A stretch of DNA of 64,000 nucleotides from Pelosinus baikalensis (GTDB lineage Bacteria; Bacillota; Negativicutes; DSM-13327). The notes below the pieces were generated by a model. That model saw only the letters and a program-made list of their open reading frames with translations, made no database searches and was not told where the DNA came from. The DNA lies in NCBI RefSeq assembly GCF_020819555.1, contig NZ_JAJHJB010000007.1, positions 88,231 through 152,230 of the forward strand, in the 5' to 3' direction. The position numbers and the translations under genes are program-made. This document shows positions 9,080 to 17,654 of this stretch, piece by piece; positions within the stretch are counted from its first letter, which is position 1; each line of letters opens with the position of its first letter.

Positions 9080-9117
9080 TATAAGCTATTTATAAATAAT
9101 AGGAAAGAAGGTTCCAA

Positions 9118-9705
9118 ATGATGCGTACTGCGACAATGAAGCGGCAAACCGCTGAAACAAATATCTCAACCACATTAAATATTGATGGAACTGGTAAAAG
9201 TGAAATAGCAACAGGGATTGGTTTTTTTGACCATATGTTACTGCTGCTAACCAAACATGGCTTTATGGATTTGCAGCTCATTGCGCAAGGAGATTTGCAG
9301 GTAGATGGACATCATACTGTAGAAGATACAGGTATTGTCTTAGGTCAGGCTTTGGCAAAAGCATTAGGTGATAAAAGTGGTATCAAACGATATGGTACTG
9401 CTTTTGTACCAATGGACGAAGCCTTAGCAATGGTGTCCTTAGATATTAGCGGTCGTCCCTTCCTCGTTTTTGATGTAGCGATACCGTCGGAAAGAATCGG
9501 TGATTTTGACAGTGAACTGACAGAAGAATTTTTACGGGCCTTATCTGTACATGCAGGGTTAACTTTACATGTGCGCCTATTATCCGGTAAAAATTCTCAC
9601 CATATTGTAGAAGCGATATTTAAGGCGTTAGGCAGGGCTCTTGATGAAGCTGCATCTATCGATGAGAGAATTGTTGGAGTGATGTCGAGTAAAGGGATGC
9701 TATAG
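9118..9705 (+). CDS. hisB: Imidazoleglycerol-phosphate dehydratase HisB
   Basis: Monofunctional dehydratase, 195 aa, without the histidinol phosphatase domain of enteric HisB. The metal-binding His motifs are present: FFDHML, DGHHTVEDTGI and GKNSHHIVEA. The phosphatase step must be supplied elsewhere, as no HisN/HisJ-type gene is in this window. ATG at 9118 or 9121 follows AAAGAAGG. The 38-nt gap from hisC shows no promoter. Confidence 0.96.
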   Translation: MMRTATMKRQTAETNISTTLNIDGTGKSEIATGIGFFDHMLLLLTKHGFMDLQLIAQGDLQVDGHHTVEDTGIVLGQALAKALGDKSGIKRYGTAFVPMDEALAMVSLDISGRPFLVFDVAIPSERIGDFDSELTEEFLRALSVHAGLTLHVRLLSGKNSHHIVEAIFKALGRALDEAASIDERIVGVMSSKGML

Positions 9706-9716
9706 GAGGGGTGACT

Positions 9717-10325
9717 ATGATTGCTATTATTGATTATGGCATGGGTAATTTATATAGTGTGGAAAAGGCTTTTGTTAAGTTAGGGGCAGAGGTTGTAGTT
9801 ACCAGTGAGCCTAAGATCGTCGCAGCAGCTGATAAAGTAGTACTGCCAGGCGTCGGTGCCTTTGGTGATTGTATGGAGAATCTTAAAGCCTATCACATGA
9901 TTGATGCCATCCATGAGGTAGTTGCGAAAGGAACACCTTTTCTTTCCATTTGTCTGGGCTTGCAAGTTTTGTTTGAAGGCAGTGAAGAAGATCCGGAAAC
10001 GAAAGGGCTGGGACTTTTTCCTGGTATGGTACGTAAAATACAGGCTCCTGCTTTAAAAATTCCTCATATGGGGTGGAATAGCCTATCTTTTGCTGCGAAG
10101 AGTCCTTTGTTTGAGAATATACCTCAGGAATCCTATGTCTATTTTGTTCACAGTTTCCATGCTGTGCCTGAAGATGCTAGTTTGATTACGGCAGTGGCAG
10201 ATTATGGCGGCGCTCTAACGGCCGCTGTTGGTCGGGGAAATATACAGGCTGTGCAATTCCATCCTGAAAAATCAGGTAGTATTGGTTTAGCGATGCTGGC
10301 TAACTTTAAGGAGTTGAAATCATGA
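9717..10325 (+). CDS. hisH: Imidazole glycerol phosphate synthase, glutaminase subunit HisH
   Basis: Class I glutamine amidotransferase that feeds ammonia to HisF. The catalytic Cys is in LSICLGLQVLFEGS near residue 80 and the His/Glu pair is in QFHPEKSG. I choose the ATG at 9717 (202 aa) because AGGAGG ends 7 nt upstream; a GTG at 9711 overlaps that site. It overlaps hisA by 4 nt, ensuring matched synthesis. Confidence 0.96.
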   Translation: MIAIIDYGMGNLYSVEKAFVKLGAEVVVTSEPKIVAAADKVVLPGVGAFGDCMENLKAYHMIDAIHEVVAKGTPFLSICLGLQVLFEGSEEDPETKGLGLFPGMVRKIQAPALKIPHMGWNSLSFAAKSPLFENIPQESYVYFVHSFHAVPEDASLITAVADYGGALTAAVGRGNIQAVQFHPEKSGSIGLAMLANFKELKS

Positions 10326-11050
10326 TTCTTTTTCCAGCAATTGATATTCGGAATGGAAAATGTGTTCGGTTGACAGAAGGACGTTTCGACAAAGAAACTA
10401 TATTCGCTGATAATCCTTTGGATATGGCAATTCGTTGGGTAAATGAAGGTGCTGAATATCTACATTTGGTTGATTTGGATGGTGCCTTAGCAGGTAAGCC
10501 TGTAAATTTAAGTGTGATTGCTGACATAACAAAAAATGTAAGGATTCCTGTGCAATTAGGTGGTGGTATACGGAATTTAGACACGATTGCACAATTTTTG
10601 GAAGTTGGGGTAGCGCGAGTTATTTTAGGGTCAGTTGCTGTTAAGCAACCAGAATTAGTCGCAGCAGCATGTGAGAAATATGGTGATCGTATCGTGGTGG
10701 GAATTGACGCTCGCGACGGTGTCGTTGCTGTAGATGGTTGGGGAATTGCAGGTGGTATTGGGGCGGAAGAATTGGCTGAGAAAATGGCCGGGGTTGGTGT
10801 AGCACGAATTATTTATACGGATATTTCTCGTGATGGTACCTTGTCAGGGGTGAATATTTCTGCTACGGCAGCCGTGGCTAAAGCCTCTGGGATTCCAGTC
10901 ATTGCTTCAGGAGGAGTTCGTGATTTATCTGATATTGAGGCTATAAAAAAGGCAACGAGTGATGGTATTGAAGGCGTGATTGTCGGCAAGGCCATTTATA
11001 CAGGTAGTCTGAACCTTGCTGATGCCTTATGTCTGTTGCGGGGAGAGTGA
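10322..11050 (+). CDS. hisA: Phosphoribosylformimino-5-aminoimidazole carboxamide ribotide isomerase HisA
   Basis: TIM-barrel isomerase of the fourth histidine step, 242 aa. The first catalytic Asp is in FPAIDIRNGKCVRL and the second in YTDISRDGTLSG; phosphate-binding loops are QLGGGIRN and ASGGVRD. Paralogue of HisF just downstream. ATGA overlap with hisH. Confidence 0.97.
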   Translation: MILFPAIDIRNGKCVRLTEGRFDKETIFADNPLDMAIRWVNEGAEYLHLVDLDGALAGKPVNLSVIADITKNVRIPVQLGGGIRNLDTIAQFLEVGVARVILGSVAVKQPELVAAACEKYGDRIVVGIDARDGVVAVDGWGIAGGIGAEELAEKMAGVGVARIIYTDISRDGTLSGVNISATAAVAKASGIPVIASGGVRDLSDIEAIKKATSDGIEGVIVGKAIYTGSLNLADALCLLRGE

Positions 11051-11054
11051 AATC

Positions 11055-11813
11055 ATGTATACAAAAAGGATTATTCCCTGTCTGGATGTGAAGGATGGGA
11101 GAGTCGTTAAGGGTACTAATTTTGTAGGACTTAGAGATGCTGGTAACCCGGTGGAATTGGCATCTATCTACGATAAAGAACTTGCAGATGAGTTAATATT
11201 TTTAGATATTACAGCTTCTTGTGAACAGAGAGATACCATGGTACAGATGGTAGAGCAAACTGCATCTCAGGTATTTATTCCTTTTACTGTAGGAGGCGGA
11301 ATTCGAACAGTTGAAGACATTCGCAAAATGTTAAAAGCCGGTGCAGATAAGGTATCCCTCAATACAGCAGCCATCAAAAGCCCGGAGTTAATTGCCGAAG
11401 GAGCAAAGCGCTTTGGTCGTCAGTGTATTGTTTTGGCTGTTGATGCCAGACAAAGAGGTGAAGAAGAGTGGGAAGTGTATATTAACGGAGGACGCACTCC
11501 CACGGGGCTGGACGTGTTAGATTGGGTGAAGCAGGCTACAGCGCTGGGAGCAGGAGAAATTCTCTTGACCAGTATGGATAAAGATGGAACGAAAGATGGT
11601 TATGATATTAAACTGACCAGGGCTGTTTCGGAAGCTGTAGGCGTACCTGTCATTGCATCCGGGGGCGCAGGGGAACTGGTGCACTTTTATGATGTGCTTA
11701 CTGAAGGTAAGGCTGATGCCGTATTAGCAGCTTCTGTTTTTCACTTTGGACAATTTACTGTTGGTCAGGTAAAACAATATCTAAAATCAAAAGGTGTGGA
11801 GGTACGGCTATGA
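11055..11813 (+). CDS. hisF: Imidazole glycerol phosphate synthase, cyclase subunit HisF
   Basis: TIM-barrel cyclase that partners HisH to make imidazole glycerol phosphate and AICAR. It starts with the canonical YTKRIIPCLDVKDGRVVKG, so the ATG at 11055, 4 nt after the hisA stop, is used; a longer in-frame start at 11016 lies inside hisA. Catalytic Asp residues are in CLDVKDG and LTSMDKDGTKDGYD. 252 aa, standard length. Overlaps hisIE by 4 nt. Confidence 0.97.
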   Translation: MYTKRIIPCLDVKDGRVVKGTNFVGLRDAGNPVELASIYDKELADELIFLDITASCEQRDTMVQMVEQTASQVFIPFTVGGGIRTVEDIRKMLKAGADKVSLNTAAIKSPELIAEGAKRFGRQCIVLAVDARQRGEEEWEVYINGGRTPTGLDVLDWVKQATALGAGEILLTSMDKDGTKDGYDIKLTRAVSEAVGVPVIASGGAGELVHFYDVLTEGKADAVLAASVFHFGQFTVGQVKQYLKSKGVEVRL

Positions 11814-12466
11814 TCAATATAGACGATATTAAATTTGATGATAATGGCTTAATTCCAGCAATTATCCAACAGGAACAAACCGGAATTGTTCTTATGCTAG
11901 CCTATATGAATAGGGAATCATTACGAAAGACTATAGAAACAGGAGTTACCTGGTTTTTCAGTCGTAGTCGCCAAAGTTTATGGCAAAAAGGCGAAACTTC
12001 TGGACATGTGCAAAAGGTGCAGCAGATATATTATGATTGCGATGGGGATACTCTTTTGATCAAAGTAGAGCAAGTCGGGGTTGCATGTCATGAAGGAACA
12101 TTGTCTTGTTTCAGGCGTACACTAGACCAGCAGAAAGTGGAAGGCGAAACAGCGGTAACTATACCTTCTGTTTATGGACAATCGGTGTCCACTATCTTAC
12201 AAGAACTGTATCATGTAGTGAATGACCGCAAGCGCAATCCTCAAGCTGGTTCTTATACCACCTATCTCTTTGATAAAGGTCAGGATAAAATACTTAAAAA
12301 AGTTGGGGAAGAGGCAGCCGAAACAATTATCGCCTCTAAGAATAATAGTAAAGAAGAATTACTATATGAAATGGCAGATCTTTGGTATCATTGTTTAGTG
12401 CTTTTAGCGTATCATAATGTAAGTATCAGTGAACTTTTGGAAGAGCTGCAAAAAAGAAGGAAATAG
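11810..12466 (+). CDS. hisIE: Bifunctional phosphoribosyl-AMP cyclohydrolase / phosphoribosyl-ATP pyrophosphatase HisIE
   Basis: Catalyses the second and third histidine steps in one chain. The HisI half (to about residue 115) contains the metal-site segments YYDCDGDTLL and GVACHEGTLSCF. The HisE half contains the MazG-like helix KKVGEEAAETIIASKN and EMADLWYHCLVLL. 218 aa, normal for the fusion. It is the last gene of the operon and is followed by a terminator. Confidence 0.97.
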   Translation: MINIDDIKFDDNGLIPAIIQQEQTGIVLMLAYMNRESLRKTIETGVTWFFSRSRQSLWQKGETSGHVQKVQQIYYDCDGDTLLIKVEQVGVACHEGTLSCFRRTLDQQKVEGETAVTIPSVYGQSVSTILQELYHVVNDRKRNPQAGSYTTYLFDKGQDKILKKVGEEAAETIIASKNNSKEELLYEMADLWYHCLVLLAYHNVSISELLEELQKRRK

Positions 12467-12496
12467 TAAAGCGGTTAGTTACCTGTGAAAAATAAG

Positions 12497-12535
12497 ACTG
12501 TCAATCCTCAATGAGGCTGTTGGCAGTTTTATTTA
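12497..12535 (+). terminator. Terminator of the his operon
   Basis: ACTGTCAA pairs with TTGGCAGT around an inner CCTC/GAGG hairpin, followed by TTTTATTTATTTT. Confidence 0.75.
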
Positions 12536-12638
12536 TTTTACTAAAATGGAAGTAGGGAGGATTTTTTAAAGAGGTGGTGAAAGAATAATGATAGTGTATT
12601 TAAAATAATCTATTCATATAAAAGTTAGAGGTGTGATC

Positions 12639-13376
12639 ATGCTAAAATCCATTGGACATGAATTTATGGTGCAAACTCGCTATGAGAATATGGAACAGAA
12701 AGACCCTGAGAGTATAGTAGCTCAGCCATCTTTGGAAACGGCTTATGATGAAAAAAACAATATCATTGATTTGCCAATGCCAGAAGAAATTCCACCAATT
12801 ACAATTGATTTTATGGCCCTGGTTGAACTTAGATCCAGTGTACGTGATTATCAGAATGTGCCAATCAGTTTACTGGAACTATCTTATTTATTATGGTGTA
12901 CTCAGGGCGTTAAACAAATATTAGGAAATCAGGCTACTCTGCGAACTGTTCCATCAGCAGGTGCGCGGCATGCCTTTGAGACATACTTACTCATTCATAA
13001 TGTTGAAGGAATCAAACCAGGTTTATATCGTTTTTTAGCCCTTGAGCATAAATTAATGGAAGTAAATTTGGCAGAACATATTTCCACGGAAATAACAAAG
13101 GCATGTTTGGGGCAGAAATTTATTGCTAAGAGTGCAGTAACCTTTCTTTGGGCGGCACAAGCCAGTCGTATGAAATGGCGCTATGGGGAAAGAGGATATC
13201 GTTACTTGCATCTGGATGCAGGACATGTTTGTCAGAATCTATATTTATCGGCACAAGTTGTTGGCTGCGGAGCATGTGCTGTTGCTGCTTTTGATGATGA
13301 GCATCTAAACGCTGTAATAGGACTTGATGGTGAGGAAGAATTTATTATATATGTAGCTGCTTTGGGTAAAAGATAG
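12639..13376 (+). CDS. Nitroreductase-family (SagB/ThcOx-type) oxidoreductase
   Basis: FMN-dependent nitroreductase-fold protein, 245 aa. The family's N-terminal Arg-Ser motif is visible in LVELRSSVRDY, followed by PSAGARHAFETYL and, near the C-terminus, GYRYLHLDAGHVCQNLYL. These match SagB/ThcOx-type dehydrogenases that act alone in many anaerobes rather than the peptide-modifying versions, and no cyclodehydratase partner is nearby. AGAGGTG precedes the ATG at 12639. Substrate unknown; it is a separate unit from the his operon. Confidence 0.85.
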   Translation: MLKSIGHEFMVQTRYENMEQKDPESIVAQPSLETAYDEKNNIIDLPMPEEIPPITIDFMALVELRSSVRDYQNVPISLLELSYLLWCTQGVKQILGNQATLRTVPSAGARHAFETYLLIHNVEGIKPGLYRFLALEHKLMEVNLAEHISTEITKACLGQKFIAKSAVTFLWAAQASRMKWRYGERGYRYLHLDAGHVCQNLYLSAQVVGCGACAVAAFDDEHLNAVIGLDGEEEFIIYVAALGKR

Positions 13377-13418
13377 TCGGCAGAGCTTATTTGGGGCAAA
13401 ATAAATAAGTAGCAAAAA

Positions 13419-13458
13419 TGTCCAGTGAGAAACAATGTTTTCTCGCTGGATATTTTTT
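13419..13458 (+). terminator. Terminator after the nitroreductase-like gene
   Basis: TCCAGTGAGAAA and TTTTCTCGCTGGA form a long stem, followed by a T-rich run. Confidence 0.85.
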
Positions 13459-13542
13459 AAAATCACTTTGTTGTTCTTGTTTTTTGTACGTTAGATTTCT
13501 ATAATAGAGATAACTTGTAGAGAAAAGTAAGGTGGTGTATTT

Positions 13543-15147
13543 TTGTTATTTAATAGAAGCTTAAAGCTGCAAACTAAGATTATGCTATTAACATTTGCGG
13601 TAGTAGCTGCAGCCTTGTTGATTACCAATATATTAATATCCCAGAATATTGAATTTGATGCACAAAAGGGGACTGCCAGGAAAGCTGCGAGTGTGGCTCA
13701 TCTTATTGTGAAATCTCCTCTTGTAATTGAAGGGTTAGCACAAGATAAAAATATAGATGCTATGCAGACATATGCTAATGAGAGTGGAGTTGCAGCTGAG
13801 GTTGAATACATTGTGATTTTAGATATGCAGGGGATTCGCAAATCACATCCTAATTTTGAAAAGATTGGCCAACAATTTGTTGGTGGGGATGAAGAGGACG
13901 CGTTAGCAGGCAAAGAATATGTTTCAGTGGCTAAGGGAACGTTAGGAGATGCATTACGGGCATTTGTACCTGTTTTTACTCCAGAGGGAAAGCAGGTAGG
14001 GGTAGTAGTGGTTGGTGTCTTAATGGATAATATTAAAATACTGGAGAAAGAGACGCAAAAGGCATTATTTTTGGCAATTATAATTGGTATGATGATTGGT
14101 ATTATCGGTGCTTATTTACTATCAAAAAATGTAAAAAATATTTTATTTGGTCTTGAGCCAGAGGCGATTGCTAATCGACTGGAGGAACGAAATGCTATGC
14201 TGCAGTCGGTATATGAGGGAATTCTTGCTGTCGACAGTCAAGGAGTAATTACCTTGGTAAACGCTGAAACCATTCGCATATTAGGCTTGACAGGCATAGA
14301 TGATAGTCCGGTAGGTAAATCCATTACAAACTATGTACCAAATACGAATTTACTAGAAGTAATTGAATCTGGTGTGGCGCAAGTAGATCAAGAACAAGAT
14401 TTCCATGGCTCGCCCGTTATTGCAAACTGCCTCCCTATGATTGTAAATGGAAAAGTGGTGGGGGCTATATCTACTTTTCGGGATAAGACAGAAGTGAAAG
14501 ATCTTGCAGAGCAGCTTACAGGTGTTCAGGATTATGTAGATGCTCTTAGGGCGCGGGCCCACGAATTTATGAATCAGTTGCATGTTATATTGGGTTTAGT
14601 CAAATTGAAAAGTTACTCGCAATTAGCAAATTACATTAATAAAATTACTTCTGAGCATGAAGAGGAAATTAGTTTCGTAACCAAACGTATCAGGGAACCT
14701 CTTCTTGCAGGGTTTATTCTAAGTAAGTTAAGCTTATCAAGGGAAAACAATGTGATTATGCATTTAGCAGAAGAAACCTATGTTCCTAAGCCTTGGAATA
14801 ATGAAGTTATTCATGAAATGGTAACGATTATTGGTAATTTAGTAGAGAATGCTTTTGACGCAGTAAACAACAGTCCTTATAAGGAGATAGAACTGCATAT
14901 GTATTATGATAAAGGGATATTATCGATTCACGTAAGTGACACAGGTGAGGGAATTTTACCAGAAGTAAGCAGTACTTTATTTAAGAAAGGTATATCCAGC
15001 AAGGAGGGGAACCGAGGGTTTGGTCTTCATCTAGTGCAGTGCAGTTTAGAACGCCTTGGAGGGACTATTGATTTTGAAAGTAGACCAGGGGAAGGTACAA
15101 TATTCATGGTAAATATTCCTTATGAAATAAAGAAGGAAAACGAATAG
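13543..15147 (+). CDS. CitA/DcuS-type sensor histidine kinase
   Basis: Membrane sensor kinase, 534 aa, that probably detects an extracellular carboxylate. Order of parts: TM1 at about residues 13-32, an extracytoplasmic Cache-type domain (about 35-170), TM2 at about 173-193, a PAS domain (about 215-315), a phosphoacceptor helix with His340 in RARAHEFMNQLH, and a HATPase domain with N box NLVENAFDAV and G boxes DTGEG and GFGLH. It starts with TTG, 7 nt after AAGGTGG. Its likely partner regulator is at 16943, separated by an NADH dehydrogenase gene. The ligand cannot be read from sequence; C4-dicarboxylates or citrate are typical for the family. Confidence 0.9.
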   Translation: MLFNRSLKLQTKIMLLTFAVVAAALLITNILISQNIEFDAQKGTARKAASVAHLIVKSPLVIEGLAQDKNIDAMQTYANESGVAAEVEYIVILDMQGIRKSHPNFEKIGQQFVGGDEEDALAGKEYVSVAKGTLGDALRAFVPVFTPEGKQVGVVVVGVLMDNIKILEKETQKALFLAIIIGMMIGIIGAYLLSKNVKNILFGLEPEAIANRLEERNAMLQSVYEGILAVDSQGVITLVNAETIRILGLTGIDDSPVGKSITNYVPNTNLLEVIESGVAQVDQEQDFHGSPVIANCLPMIVNGKVVGAISTFRDKTEVKDLAEQLTGVQDYVDALRARAHEFMNQLHVILGLVKLKSYSQLANYINKITSEHEEEISFVTKRIREPLLAGFILSKLSLSRENNVIMHLAEETYVPKPWNNEVIHEMVTIIGNLVENAFDAVNNSPYKEIELHMYYDKGILSIHVSDTGEGILPEVSSTLFKKGISSKEGNRGFGLHLVQCSLERLGGTIDFESRPGEGTIFMVNIPYEIKKENE

Positions 15148-15329
15148 ATTCTAAAAAATAAGTCGTTGTTATAGAAGACGATACTTATTTAAGTTAGTTA
15201 TTATTTATTAAATATTTATAATGTACAATTATTTTTTTCATTACTTTACAATACAATTATTGATTTTGAGAAAAATTAATGTTTATATATATAAGTGCAT
15301 ACAAATTAAAATAGTGGGGGTGTATAAAT

Positions 15330-16586
15330 ATGCAAAATGAAGCGGTGGTAAAGAAGCCGCATGTTGTAATTATTGGTGCTGGTTTCGGAGGAATTCGCAC
15401 AGCAAGGGCATTAGCAAAACAAGATGTTAAAATTACCCTTATTGATAAGTATAACTATCATTTATTTCAACCCTTATTATATCAAGTGGCAACGGCTGGC
15501 TTGTCGGTGGATGACATAGCCTATCCTGTCCGAGCCATCTTTAGAGAGCAAAAGAATGTGGACTTTCGCTTAGCGGAGGTATCGGATGTGGATTTTGATA
15601 ATAAAGTCGTGAGCATGAATACAGGCAACATTGCTTATGATTATCTGATAGTCGCAGTAGGTGGAATGACAAACTATTTTGGAATGAAATCTATGGAGAC
15701 CAATGGCTTTGGCATGAAAACCTTAGATGAATCGGTTACTATTCGTAATCATGTACTACGTATGTTTGAATTGGCTGCTCATGAAAAAGATGCTGATAAG
15801 CGTCGAGCCTTACTGACCTTTGTGATTGTAGGCGGCGGTCCTACAGGGGTAGAATCAGCTGGTGCTTTATCTGAACTTATTTATCATGTAATGATTCGAG
15901 AATATCATCATTTGAACTTTAAAGAAGTACGTATTATGTTGGTTGAAGCTTCTGACAAATTGTTAGCTACTATGCCAGAAGAGCTGCGGGAGGTTACTGT
16001 AGAAACCCTAATCCGCAAGCATGTAGAAGTGCGTATGTGTGTTCAGGTTACCGATTATGATGGAGAAAAAATGAGTCTAAAAGGTGGCGAAGTCATTCCA
16101 ACCCATACTGTCGTTTGGGCAGCAGGAGTAAAAGCCAGTGCTTTGATGGATACGTTAGATGTTGAACAGGCCAGTATGCGGCGAGCTATTGTGAATGATT
16201 TCTTACAGCTGCCGAATCGCCCTGAAGTGTTTGTGATTGGTGATGCAGCTCATTATGTACAAGGGGAACGACCCTTGCCCATGATAGCGCCTGTGGCGAT
16301 ACAACAAGCTGATATTACAGCAAAAAATATACGAAACTTAATTCGTGGCAAAGAACTTAAGAAGTTCGTGTACAAAGATGTAGGAAATATGGCAACGATT
16401 GGTCGTAATGCAGCTGTGGTGCATATGGGTGCATTCAAAACCCATGGTTTTATTGCTTGGTCTATATGGTCTTTAGTGCATATTTTGCGTCTTATTGATT
16501 TCCGTAATCGGGCAGTTGTCTTTGTAAAATGGATGTGGGATTATCTCGTTTATGAAAGAGTAGTGCGTATCATCACTCGGCAATAA
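15330..16586 (+). CDS. Type II NADH dehydrogenase (NAD(P)/FAD-dependent oxidoreductase)
   Basis: Single-subunit, non-proton-pumping NADH:quinone oxidoreductase, 418 aa. Two dinucleotide folds are visible: FAD site IIGAGFGGIRTARAL at the N-terminus and NADH site VGGGPTGVESAGAL near residue 170. NDH-2 signatures include NYHLFQPLLYQVATAGLS, AAGVKAS and VIGDAAH. A hydrophobic C-terminal stretch could serve as the membrane anchor. It sits between a two-component kinase and its regulator, with its own ribosome site. Confidence 0.9.
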   Translation: MQNEAVVKKPHVVIIGAGFGGIRTARALAKQDVKITLIDKYNYHLFQPLLYQVATAGLSVDDIAYPVRAIFREQKNVDFRLAEVSDVDFDNKVVSMNTGNIAYDYLIVAVGGMTNYFGMKSMETNGFGMKTLDESVTIRNHVLRMFELAAHEKDADKRRALLTFVIVGGGPTGVESAGALSELIYHVMIREYHHLNFKEVRIMLVEASDKLLATMPEELREVTVETLIRKHVEVRMCVQVTDYDGEKMSLKGGEVIPTHTVVWAAGVKASALMDTLDVEQASMRRAIVNDFLQLPNRPEVFVIGDAAHYVQGERPLPMIAPVAIQQADITAKNIRNLIRGKELKKFVYKDVGNMATIGRNAAVVHMGAFKTHGFIAWSIWSLVHILRLIDFRNRAVVFVKWMWDYLVYERVVRIITRQ

Positions 16587-16942
16587 CAAGCATTCAGAAA
16601 ATTGCAAGTATACAAATAGAATAGAGTGTATTATAATTAATACACTGTAAGTTATAAGACTTGAACTTTTGCTTAGGGATTGAGGTAAGCATAGGACAAG
16701 TCTTTCTGTTTCGATAGAGACTAAATTCCTTTTTCGTAGCATCAGAATTTTATGAGTTTAGGGGAACGTTGAACACAGAGTTCGCAAAGGGCACAGAGAT
16801 TTTTAACCCTATCTATCTTTTCTCAGTGTCCTCTGTGGTTCGGTTTACTTTATATGTTTTTAAAATTTGTGGTTATGATAGTTGCATTCATGAGAAAATA
16901 TATGTACTGAGGTAAAAGTGAGCGTTGTAAAGGGGAATCAGA
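16587..16942. other. Intergenic region with palindrome and CACAGAG-type repeat
   Basis: No gene seen. A perfect palindrome (AGTGTATTA, TAAT, TAATACACT) lies at 16625-16646. From about 16769 to 16850 is an imperfect inverted repeat with arms of the GAACACAGAG / CTCTGTGGTTC type. Confidence 0.6.
16769..16850. repeat. Imperfect inverted repeat, CACAGAG family
   Basis: Left part carries GAACACAGAG and GGGCACAGAGA; right part carries TCTCAGTGTCCTCTGTGGTTC. The arms are partly complementary and resemble a second element at 36964-37035. Such noncoding repeats scatter between genes in several anaerobic Gram-positives. Confidence 0.5.
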
Positions 16943-17620
16943 ATGATAAAAGTTTTAATTGTAGAAGACGATCCTATGGTTGCGGAATTGAATCGGCGTT
17001 ATGTTGAACGGGTAGAAGGCTTTTTGTTTTATGGTATCGTAAAAAATGGTGAGGAAGCCTTAGCGACTTTGCGGGCAAAGAATATTGACTTGGTGTTATT
17101 AGATATTTTTATGCCGAATATGAATGGATTAGAGCTATTATCTGCTATTCGTCAGCAAGAGTATAGTGTGGATGTTATTGTAGTCTCTGCCGCACGAGAT
17201 AATCAAAGTATTCAAATGGCTCTTAGAAATGGGGCAGTTGATTATTTAATTAAACCTTTTGAATTTGAACGGATGCAAACGGCATTGATCAATTTTAAAA
17301 AACGTCTACAGTTAATACGAGAGGCTTCTAATTTGTCACAAAATCTTTTAGATCAGCAGATCTTTGCAAGACATTCTCAAATTGAAGGGGAGCTGCCTAA
17401 AGGATTAGATCGTAATACCATTAAGCGAGTGTGGGAACATATCCTAGAACAGAAAGATGAATTTACGGCTGAGGAAATGGCGAATTATGTAGGATTATCA
17501 CCTGTTTCGATTCGAAAATATCTTAAGTATTTTCAAAGCGTGGATTTGTTACATGTGGAAATTAGCTATGGTGCTGTAGGAAGACCTGTATATCGATATC
17601 GCTGTAATCGTAACCGATAA
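16943..17620 (+). CDS. CitB/DcuR-type response regulator
   Basis: Two-component response regulator, 225 aa. Receiver domain with acidic pocket VEDDP, phosphoacceptor Asp54 in VLLDIFMPN, conserved Ser/Thr in VVSAARD and Lys in YLIKPF. The C-terminal half ends with a winged-helix region (FTAEEMANYVGLSPVSIRKYLKYF), typical of CitB/DcuR regulators. The kinase of the matching family lies at 13543, so the two probably form one pathway although ndh is between them. Confidence 0.9.
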   Translation: MIKVLIVEDDPMVAELNRRYVERVEGFLFYGIVKNGEEALATLRAKNIDLVLLDIFMPNMNGLELLSAIRQQEYSVDVIVVSAARDNQSIQMALRNGAVDYLIKPFEFERMQTALINFKKRLQLIREASNLSQNLLDQQIFARHSQIEGELPKGLDRNTIKRVWEHILEQKDEFTAEEMANYVGLSPVSIRKYLKYFQSVDLLHVEISYGAVGRPVYRYRCNRNR

Positions 17621-17654
17621 TTGAAAATGATGCATTTGAGAAGGGAGACTATAT

